Below, piece after piece: positions 41,935-49,722 of a DNA stretch of 64,000 nt. Where the stretch lies: the NCBI GenBank assembly GCA_025457915.1, contig JALOTL010000003.1:124001-188000 (forward strand), in the 5' to 3' direction. Position 1 is the first letter of the stretch. Each line of letters opens with the position of its first letter. A program made the position numbers and the translations under genes. The notes below the pieces were generated by a model that worked only from the letters and a program-made list of their open reading frames with translations, had not been told where the DNA came from and made no database searches. The DNA is from Spirochaetota bacterium. Its GTDB lineage: Bacteria > Spirochaetota > UBA4802 > UBA5550.

Positions 41935-44900
41935 ATGCCGCGAATATTCGATAACTTCAATATTTTTCTAATACCTCCCGTACTGTTTTTAATTACCGGG
42001 GTTTCTCTTGGCGTTTTTTCGCTTATAAAGGGAAAACGTCACTTCGAAAATATTCTATTCGCCCTTATATGCTTCTGGTGGTCGCTGCTTATGCCGGTGT
42101 TCATGTCCCACCATATCTTCAAGGGAAACATACCGCTCATCCTGACAATTGAACGCAGCGTTCACTTCGTGTATGTCTATCTGCCGGCGATCGTTATTTT
42201 GTTTGTACATTCAATGGTTAATAAAAAGAACAGGGGCATTGAGATAGCGGCATTTGTCCTTAGTTTTATTTTTTCTCTGTTCACATTTACTGATTATTAT
42301 TTTAACGTAATGCTGGAATACCGATGGGGATATATAGCAAGGGCCGGCATAGCGTTTGATCTGTTCGGCCTGTACAGTTTTTGCTGTATAATTTATTGTA
42401 TAATACTGATCATGAAAAAAATGAAAACGGGTATTGATGACTATACCCGACTGAAAATAAAATATATCATGATTGCCATTATATCGATGGCCGTTTTGAC
42501 TACAGGCAACATACCGGCCATGAATGGCATCGACATTTATCCGCCGGGAAACTTCGCCTTTATATCCATGCTGTTCATGGCATGGGGGATATACCGGCAT
42601 GATGTTATCAAGATGAACCTTTACTCGAAGCGTCGTATTGTCGGTGCCATTGTGAGGATGTTTGTCACAGCCGGACTAATTGCCGCAATTTTGGTATGCT
42701 GGTGGGCATTAGCTAATTACAGTTTGAGTCATATTTTCACTAGAATAATACCTTATGGAATCCCTCCGCTTCTGTCGTTTATATGCTGTGTCTTTTTGTC
42801 TTATCTCTCACTGCGGTTAGGTGAAAACCGAAAAGATTCAATAATATTCAGCATTCTGATGCTTGTATATGCGCTTTTAAGTATTGATATATATCTCAAC
42901 AGCATCATAAATGATCCATATATCGGTTTGCGGGTAAGCAGATTCAGTCATATTTTTGTCGTTTTTATTCCAGCTCTGGGGATGCATCTCATGAGGAGCG
43001 TCACCGACCGTCAATCCGAAACCCGTCTCCTTTACGGCAATTACCTGATATGTTTTATATTATTGCTGTTTTCACAATCAGATTATTATCTTCAGGGAAT
43101 GTATTTATACTCATGGGGGCAGTTTGCCAGAAAAGCAATTCTGTTTGACCTGATGAGCGTTCTTGCGACCCTGACTCTTGCATATAACATTTTGATCCTG
43201 TTGGCTGCCTATAGGCAGAGTAATATCAGTTTTTTACGAAGCCGGTATCTTTTTCTTCTTATAGGTTCAGCAAGCACTGCGGTCATGTCTCTTGGGAATG
43301 TCCCTGCAATGAACGGGTATGACATTTATCCGCTGGGAAATTTTATTTTTATTCCGGCAGCAATTTTTGCTGTGGCGCTTTTCAGACATAATATCACTGA
43401 GATAATGCGATTTTCCGGGATGTTTGTGTATTACGGCGTGATATCGGCGGCAGTATTTGCCGCTGTATGGGTTCTGGCCCTGAATCATTCAGACGATTTT
43501 TTGCCGGTATACACCGGCATCTCATTTTTCAGTATCCTCGTGTTTAATTTTTTTCTCCGTCGGCTGCGTGATTATGTTTCCGGCAGGCATGCCGATAAAT
43601 TAAAAATCGCATTCGAAAACCTGAGCGACAAACTATCCAGAGCCCGGAGTTTCGATGAGATAGAAGCATGCATTTCGCGCTCTTTTTTTACTGATCTTGA
43701 CTGCGTACAATGTGCGGTGTTGATATATAAAGAAAACCTGAATAAATATACCGGGAAAAAACTCTGGAATAATCAGATTGAATTCATGCATGGATTGCCT
43801 GTTATGGAAAATTCACAGTCGATAAATATCGACCCGGGCCATCCTTTGCTCGACTGTATTCGGATAAAACATTCATATATGAAGCAGGAGGAAATTGAAT
43901 TCTGCATCCTCAACAATGAGCTGGCTGTTGATTATAATGATCCGCTGCGGCAGTTTGAGATAATTCTGCCTGTTTTTTTTGAAAACCATTTATCAGCTCT
44001 TATTCTGCTTGGCGTTAAAATCGACGCTTCAGTATTTTCCAGTAATGAAACCGGATTTCTCTATCAGCTCGGGATCAATCTCGGTCCGCATATTGAAAAT
44101 GTCATAATACTCCAGCAGCTTGAAGAAACACTGGAGGAGCGGACAAAGAAACTTCGTGATTCTGAAGAGAAATACAGGAACTTGATAGAAAATGCGAATG
44201 ATATCATATACAAGGCAGACTGGCGCGGTTATTTTATCTATTCGAATCCTGCTTTTCATAAAAAGTTTGAATATACGAGCGAGGAAATACGCCATCTGCA
44301 TTATCTTGACCTCATACCGCCTGATAACCGGGATGATGAATTTGCTTTTTACAGCAGTCAGTTGAAAAATAAAACCGACCAATCCCATCGCGAGCTTCCT
44401 GTTCTCGCAAAATCCGGAAGGATTCTATGGATCGTGCAGGATGTGAAGTCTATCAAGGATGAGAACGGGCGTATTGTTGAATTCGACTGCATCGTTCATG
44501 ATATTACGGACAGAAAAGCTGCTGAAGATGCCCTGCGCGAGAGCGAGGAGCGCTTTCGACTTGTTGTGGAGAACGTCAACGATGCGGTTTTTATCTGCAA
44601 ATTTGACGGACATTTGAAATACATGAGCCCGACTATTGTGCGGATTACAGGCTACTCCTCGGAAGAAATGCTCAATGCACACTATCTCCATTTTATCCAT
44701 CCTGATTGCCGGAAAGGCGAGTTTGATTTGTACAAAAAACAGGTACAGGAGAATGTTGAGGTCAGCGTGCATGAATACCCTTTTATTACAAAGCATGGAG
44801 GAATTATTTGGGTAGGTCAGACTGTGCGCATGGTGAAGAACGATACTGGCGAGATAGAATTTTTCGGAGTTATAAGGGATATTTCAGACAGAAAAGCCGC

Positions 44901-47286
44901 TGAGAACGCGCTGCGTGAGAGCGAAATGCGCTATCAGCAGCTGATGGAAAACGTCAGCGATTGTGTTTTCATCTGTAGACTGGATGGACATTTCAAATAT
45001 ATCAACCCGGCCGTTACCCGATTGACCGGGATTCCTCCAAATGATCTGATCGGTACACACTATCTTTCTATCGTGCATCCGGACTATCGTGAGAAGCAGA
45101 TGAAATTTTATCAGAAGCAGGTGAGTGATAATATTGAAACAACATATTGTGAATTCCAGATACTGATAAAAAACAATGAAACCAGATGGGTGGGGCAAAC
45201 CGTCCGTATGATCAGAAACAACGAGGGAGAAATCGAATTTTACGGCATTGCCCTTGACATTTCCGCTCTCAAAAAAGCAGAGGAGGCCAGGCGCGATCTC
45301 GAGGAGGCAAAAACCAATTTTTTTGCCAATATCTCACACGAAATACGCACTCCGCTCACCCTCATGCTGGGGCCTATCGAGTCCGTACTCCATGGAGATT
45401 ACGGTAAGGAGGTCGACAATGAATTTTTTAAGAACCTTCACCGGAATACTCTGAGCCTTCTTAAACTTGTGAATAATCTTCTTGATTTTTCTAAAATTGA
45501 AGCTGGAAAAATGATTTTGCGGGTACAGGAGGGTGATATAGTTTACTTCGCCCGTCATTATCTTGAAAGTATACGGCTGGCCGGGAAATCAAAGAATATT
45601 AATTTGTTTTTTAATTCCTCTTCCGGTTCTATCATAGTCTGCTTTGATCCGGAAAGGCTGGACAAGGTCTTTATGAATCTTCTTTCAAACGCATTGAAAT
45701 TTACCGGTGAGGGGGGATCGATTTCGATCACACTTTCCGAGGATGAAGACAACTGCCTGATCAATGTGTCCGATAATGGAGATGGAATTTCAGAGAAAGA
45801 TATTGTCAACATATTCGACCGTTTCTGCCAGTCGGATAGGACTTCACCCAGAAAGCATGAGGGTACCGGCATCGGACTCGCACTGGCAAAGGAGCTTGTG
45901 GAACTGCACGGAGGCTCCATCTCGGTCGAGAGCAGACATATCCAAAAATATCCCGATGATCACGGTTCAACCTTCACGGTGATTCTTCCGAAAGGAATAA
46001 AACATTTTGAGAAGAGGGCAAATGTTGAATTTGTTGAAAAGAGGAATCTTGACGATTGGGTGAAGGATTATCGGCAAATCGGACTTCGCGAGATAGAGCC
46101 ATTAAAAATTAGTGATTCAATTTTAGACTGTCATGCAGAAGGCGGGGAAACGCAGTTCTCTGGCATAAAAAAGACCATACTGGTTGTTGATGACAATGAG
46201 GATATGCAGAATTTTATGAAAATACTGCTCCAGAAACATTATAAGGTGATACTCGCCGAAAACGGCGAGGAGGGAATTAACCGTGCAAGGATACTGAAAC
46301 CGGACCTGATTGTTACGGACGTCATGATGCCGGTGATGAACGGCTTTGAGATGACTTCAATCATCAAAAATGATAATGAGCTTAAGATAATCCCGATAAT
46401 CATGCTCACTGCCGATACGGAATTTATGAACAAAGTGGCAGGTCTTGAATACGGTGCCGACGATTATTTACATAAACCTTTTAACTCGATGGAGCTTTTA
46501 ACGCGGATCGCTTCCCTGCTGAAAAATTATGAATTTCAGCAGATCATCAGCCGTCGCAACGCTGATATAGAAAGTGAACTTGAAGTGGCGCGTCTGCTAC
46601 AGCAGCGGCTGTTTCCCTCATCAATGCCGGAGATTTCCGGATATCATGAACACGTTATATATATCCCCATGGATAAAATCGGAGGCGATTTTTACGATAT
46701 TGAAAACCGTGACGGATTACTTAATCTTTTCATTGCTGATGTTTCCGGGCATGGTCTCCCCGGAGCGTTTCTGGCGACAGTAACGAAAATCGCCCTCGAA
46801 AATATATCTGTCCGGACAAGCTCAAACAAGGTGCTTTATCTTCTCAATAATGTTATCCTTCGTCACACTGTGCAGAGTAATTATGTAACAGCTTTTTTTG
46901 CTACAATCGACATCAATACGAATCTCATGCGGTATGCCAGTGCGGGTCATGTTTCGCCTATTCTGTATCGTAAAAAAAACGATGAATTCATTGAACTTAA
47001 AACTAAAGGAAAACCGCTCGGATGGTTCAAAGATGTTCAGATAGATGAAAAAACAATTCAGCTCGATTCAGGCGACCGCATAATTCTCTATACCGACGGT
47101 TTAACTGAGTGTATGGATTATTCCGGGGAGCTATTCGGTGAGGAACGCCTTCGGAAAATCATCAAAGATTATTCATGCAAACCAGCTGTTGAGTTTTCAA
47201 AAGAGCTGATGAAGGAACTGGAAATATTTAATGGCAGCAATTCCTACGAAGATGACATCACCATGGTTGTACTCGATGTTCTGTAA
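41935..47286 (+). CDS. Giant sensor kinase-receiver-SpoIIE/PP2C phosphatase fusion
   Basis: A single 1783-residue protein. Order: first membrane block (about 1-270); second membrane block (about 275-545) homologous to the first ('GNIPAMNGIDIYPPGNFAFI' near 190, 'GNVPAMNGYDIYPLGNFIFI' near 452); GAF-like region (about 550-730); three PAS domains (about 740-862, 868-985, 993-1113); DHp with His1135 in 'ANISHEIRTPLTLMLGP'; HATPase_c with 'NLLSNALKF', 'SDNGDGIS' and 'GTGIGLALAKELVELHGG'; receiver with phospho-Asp1462 in 'VTDVMMPVMNG'; and a C-terminal RsbU/SpoIIE phosphatase with metal ligands in 'IGGDFYD' (Asp1585), 'ADVSGHGLPGAF' (Asp1602) and 'YEDDITMVV'. All catalytic residues look intact. 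Likely logic: a membrane signal drives His-Asp phosphotransfer that switches the PP2C domain, which dephosphorylates an anti-sigma-factor antagonist. No such partner is encoded in the island. Arginine codons are mainly CGN, unlike host genes. Confidence 0.92.
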   Translation: MPRIFDNFNIFLIPPVLFLITGVSLGVFSLIKGKRHFENILFALICFWWSLLMPVFMSHHIFKGNIPLILTIERSVHFVYVYLPAIVILFVHSMVNKKNRGIEIAAFVLSFIFSLFTFTDYYFNVMLEYRWGYIARAGIAFDLFGLYSFCCIIYCIILIMKKMKTGIDDYTRLKIKYIMIAIISMAVLTTGNIPAMNGIDIYPPGNFAFISMLFMAWGIYRHDVIKMNLYSKRRIVGAIVRMFVTAGLIAAILVCWWALANYSLSHIFTRIIPYGIPPLLSFICCVFLSYLSLRLGENRKDSIIFSILMLVYALLSIDIYLNSIINDPYIGLRVSRFSHIFVVFIPALGMHLMRSVTDRQSETRLLYGNYLICFILLLFSQSDYYLQGMYLYSWGQFARKAILFDLMSVLATLTLAYNILILLAAYRQSNISFLRSRYLFLLIGSASTAVMSLGNVPAMNGYDIYPLGNFIFIPAAIFAVALFRHNITEIMRFSGMFVYYGVISAAVFAAVWVLALNHSDDFLPVYTGISFFSILVFNFFLRRLRDYVSGRHADKLKIAFENLSDKLSRARSFDEIEACISRSFFTDLDCVQCAVLIYKENLNKYTGKKLWNNQIEFMHGLPVMENSQSINIDPGHPLLDCIRIKHSYMKQEEIEFCILNNELAVDYNDPLRQFEIILPVFFENHLSALILLGVKIDASVFSSNETGFLYQLGINLGPHIENVIILQQLEETLEERTKKLRDSEEKYRNLIENANDIIYKADWRGYFIYSNPAFHKKFEYTSEEIRHLHYLDLIPPDNRDDEFAFYSSQLKNKTDQSHRELPVLAKSGRILWIVQDVKSIKDENGRIVEFDCIVHDITDRKAAEDALRESEERFRLVVENVNDAVFICKFDGHLKYMSPTIVRITGYSSEEMLNAHYLHFIHPDCRKGEFDLYKKQVQENVEVSVHEYPFITKHGGIIWVGQTVRMVKNDTGEIEFFGVIRDISDRKAAENALRESEMRYQQLMENVSDCVFICRLDGHFKYINPAVTRLTGIPPNDLIGTHYLSIVHPDYREKQMKFYQKQVSDNIETTYCEFQILIKNNETRWVGQTVRMIRNNEGEIEFYGIALDISALKKAEEARRDLEEAKTNFFANISHEIRTPLTLMLGPIESVLHGDYGKEVDNEFFKNLHRNTLSLLKLVNNLLDFSKIEAGKMILRVQEGDIVYFARHYLESIRLAGKSKNINLFFNSSSGSIIVCFDPERLDKVFMNLLSNALKFTGEGGSISITLSEDEDNCLINVSDNGDGISEKDIVNIFDRFCQSDRTSPRKHEGTGIGLALAKELVELHGGSISVESRHIQKYPDDHGSTFTVILPKGIKHFEKRANVEFVEKRNLDDWVKDYRQIGLREIEPLKISDSILDCHAEGGETQFSGIKKTILVVDDNEDMQNFMKILLQKHYKVILAENGEEGINRARILKPDLIVTDVMMPVMNGFEMTSIIKNDNELKIIPIIMLTADTEFMNKVAGLEYGADDYLHKPFNSMELLTRIASLLKNYEFQQIISRRNADIESELEVARLLQQRLFPSSMPEISGYHEHVIYIPMDKIGGDFYDIENRDGLLNLFIADVSGHGLPGAFLATVTKIALENISVRTSSNKVLYLLNNVILRHTVQSNYVTAFFATIDINTNLMRYASAGHVSPILYRKKNDEFIELKTKGKPLGWFKDVQIDEKTIQLDSGDRIILYTDGLTECMDYSGELFGEERLRKIIKDYSCKPAVEFSKELMKELEIFNGSNSYEDDITMVVLDVL

Positions 47287-47773
47287 TTCAAAATGACAGG
47301 CGGGAGATTGAATTTCTAAGGCCGCCATCAAAGGGTTTTTGGGGTTGGATGGGATCGTGTCAACGGAAGTACTTCTGATAACACCCGATGTGTCCCGAAA
47401 TTTTTGTAATCAGCGGACTGGAGTTGCCCCATAAAACAGCAAACGCGCGGCAAATTCGCTGCATGAACGCGGAACTGAAAGGAGTTATTTACGGCACCGG
47501 TTAAAAAACACTCTACACTCTATTCCTTTTTAAAGAACAAAATAAAAACCGGTTTTTTTATATCTGCTTCCGAAACCCGGAAATTCGTTTACATCGCGGA
47601 CCTTCAAAAAAGGAACACCCAACGATTGAACCGTAATGCTAGGAATATTGGGGCCGTTTGGATTTAGCTATTTCATATAAACGGAAAAGGTGGTAAATTG
47701 TTGGAATACTTTATTGACTTATTTGTCAATAAATATTATAACTTATTATTCTCACTTTGTCCGGGGGTATAAG
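47287..47773. other. Non-coding spacer inside the island
   Basis: About 490 nt with no ORF I can support. It contains a 14-bp palindrome AAAAACCGGTTTTT (47544-47557) followed by more T, which could terminate the kinase transcript. The DNA changes from balanced to AT-rich towards the ankyrin gene. Confidence 0.5.
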
Positions 47774-48313
47774 ATGAAAAAATTATTTGTAATACTATTA
47801 TTGATTTTTCCTTTATCTATATGGGCTGGAATTAAGGAAGATTTATTAAAAGCCTCGGAACAGGGAAATAAGGTTAAGGTAGCATCTCTACTCGCAAAAG
47901 GCACTGATGTTAATGTGAACGATAATACCGGCCTTACACCATTGATGTGGGCTTCATACAGGGGCCATAAAGAAATAGTAAAACTCCTTATAGAGAAAGG
48001 TGCTGATGTGAACGCAAAGCCCGACAATGGCCACACGGCACTGATGATGGCATCAGTATCTGCCTATAAAGATATAGTAAAACTACTGCTTGAGAAAGGT
48101 GCCGACGTGAACGCAAAGGATGAAAAAGGCAGAACAGCATTGATATACGCTTCAGAACAAGGCCATAAAGATATAGTAAAACTCCTTCTCGAGAAAGGCG
48201 CTGATGTGAAGGTGAAGGATGGGAAAGGCTTCACGGCCCTGGGACTTGCTTCATACTATGAGCATAAAGAGGTAGTGATCTTACTGAAAGCCGCCGGGGC
48301 GAAGGAACAGTAA
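47774..48313 (+). CDS. Secreted ankyrin-repeat protein
   Basis: A 179-residue protein. The signal peptide is 'KKLFVILLLIFPLSIWA'. The mature part is four to five ankyrin repeats of 33 residues, each with 'G.TALM.AS..GHK.IVKLLLEKGADVNAKD'. Repeats two to four are also very alike at the DNA level (for example 'AAAGATATAGTAAAACT' recurs), indicating recent duplication. ATG 47774 is chosen over 47690 because it begins the signal peptide and has GGGGGT upstream. Ankyrin repeats bind other proteins; the periplasmic or extracellular target is unknown. It is the last gene of the island, 35 nt before the right repeat. Confidence 0.88.
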   Translation: MKKLFVILLLIFPLSIWAGIKEDLLKASEQGNKVKVASLLAKGTDVNVNDNTGLTPLMWASYRGHKEIVKLLIEKGADVNAKPDNGHTALMMASVSAYKDIVKLLLEKGADVNAKDEKGRTALIYASEQGHKDIVKLLLEKGADVKVKDGKGFTALGLASYYEHKEVVILLKAAGAKEQ

Positions 48314-48347
48314 CAGTTAAACGCGGGCAGAGGTTTATTCAGTCACC

Positions 48348-48382
48348 GGGGGTTCGACTCCTCCCGGGCGCGCATTATAACC
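48348..48382 (+). repeat. attR-like direct repeat (orphan tRNA-Arg 3' end)
   Basis: Exact copy of 41202-41236 with no tRNA 5' part before it. It lies 32 nt from the end of the acyltransferase gene at 48414 and marks the right boundary of the island. Confidence 0.88.
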
Positions 48383-48413
48383 TTCGAACCAACCCCTCAT
48401 CATTATCAGACAA

Positions 48414-49499
48414 TTATTTTTTTTCTTCTTCAATATCAGGCGTTCTTTCTGCAACGGTCTTTTTTTTGTACCACCTGCCCAGCATGAACGGGAAAAACCT
48501 GTTGATGATGAGGATCAGCGGGATGATTGAAAAGAATTGCAGCATTACGTAAAACGCCTGCCAGAGTACGAACAGGTATTCCGGGACCGTGTTGACCATG
48601 GGGATCTGGATGCCGATGACAGTAAGGACCATTATCAGGACTATGCTCATCGGCCTGTGAAGGGCGAGAAGTATGACCGTGTTCGTTGAAAGGAAATTCA
48701 TGATGAAATTTTTCCTGATCAGCGTGCTGAATCCTATCAAAAATACCGATCCGGCGGCGAATGATATATAAAACAGCGACATGTAGTTGTATCTCTGTCC
48801 CAGAATGTCTACTTCACCGTTGAAAATCGAAGTGAACAGCCAGACCGCTATGAAAGGCAGGAGGATCCAGGCCTTCTTGAATCCGAAGCCGCTGACTTTT
48901 TCGGAAATTTTATCCTTTAACAGATAACCGCCGCCGTAGATCACCATCATGCTGAATACCGCGTTGAACGAGTAGGGCAGTTGTGAAATATTGAAATGGT
49001 TCATCGCGAACCCTATAGCGGTTGATACGCAAAGGAATACTATTATGATGTTTGTCTTCCTCGTGTACCTTGTTACCAGGTAGAAGATGATTTCGATGAA
49101 GAAAAGGCACGGCAGGAACCAGAGGGGCCTGGCCATGGTAAAAGGGATCCCGTTCAGCACGTCAAGTACGGCCTTGACGTAAATCCTTGTCGTCAGGACG
49201 ATCCCGGTCTGCTGGGATGACACATAGATCCAGAAAAAGAACAATACAAAGGAAAACGCGAAATAGGGGACCATGAGGAGTTTGAATCTTTTAATGATAA
49301 ACGTCTTTATGTCCCTGTTCCTTTCCGGATCAAACAGATAACCTGATATCAGGAAGAATACCGGCACGTTGATTACATTGATGACCGTCTTGATTTCAGT
49401 CAATATCGGGGTGCCGAAAAAGGCAGTACTGTGGTAAAATGCGACCAGATAAAGGGCTACCAGCCTGAGGTAGTCGATCCATTTTTCTCTATCATTCAT
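48414..49499 (-). CDS. Acyltransferase family 3 membrane protein
   Basis: A 361-residue membrane protein with about ten helices. The N-terminal 'REKWIDYLRLVALYLVAFYHS' carries the catalytic-type His of the OafA/NodX-like acyltransferase 3 family, followed by 'VPVFFLISGYLF' and 'RPLWFLPCLFFIEIIFYL'. It transfers acyl groups to sugars or other envelope molecules. It has a basic/acidic C-terminal tail ('KKKTVAERTPDIEEEKK'). It would have been the original downstream neighbour of tRNA-Arg and the MBOAT cassette before the island inserted, which may place two O-acylation functions side by side. Confidence 0.9.
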   Translation of the reverse strand: MNDREKWIDYLRLVALYLVAFYHSTAFFGTPILTEIKTVINVINVPVFFLISGYLFDPERNRDIKTFIIKRFKLLMVPYFAFSFVLFFFWIYVSSQQTGIVLTTRIYVKAVLDVLNGIPFTMARPLWFLPCLFFIEIIFYLVTRYTRKTNIIIVFLCVSTAIGFAMNHFNISQLPYSFNAVFSMMVIYGGGYLLKDKISEKVSGFGFKKAWILLPFIAVWLFTSIFNGEVDILGQRYNYMSLFYISFAAGSVFLIGFSTLIRKNFIMNFLSTNTVILLALHRPMSIVLIMVLTVIGIQIPMVNTVPEYLFVLWQAFYVMLQFFSIIPLILIINRFFPFMLGRWYKKKTVAERTPDIEEEKK

Positions 49500-49722
49500 A
49501 GTATTCCCTGGCTTCGAATTTGTATCACGGCCATTTCGGCCCAGATCATTTTTTCCGACTGCAAAGACCCGGTGTCAAGTACAAATATTTATTATCCTTG
49601 CGGGTGTGATGTTATTACTGTGCATTTGTCATGCCGCTCGAGGATATATGCCCGTAATTCAGCGGCTTCCCGTTAAAGCTGCGGTATTTAATCCCGGGTT
49701 TTTAATATCGTGCTCTTTGCTT

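Noticed and set aside
47900-48290. CRISPR-like array
   Set aside because: The regular 99-bp periodicity comes from coding ankyrin repeats in a continuous reading frame, not from short repeats with unique spacers.
48348-48382. A second tRNA-Arg gene
   Set aside because: Only the T-arm and acceptor 3' strand are present; the preceding bases form no D- or anticodon arm. It is the duplicated att fragment.
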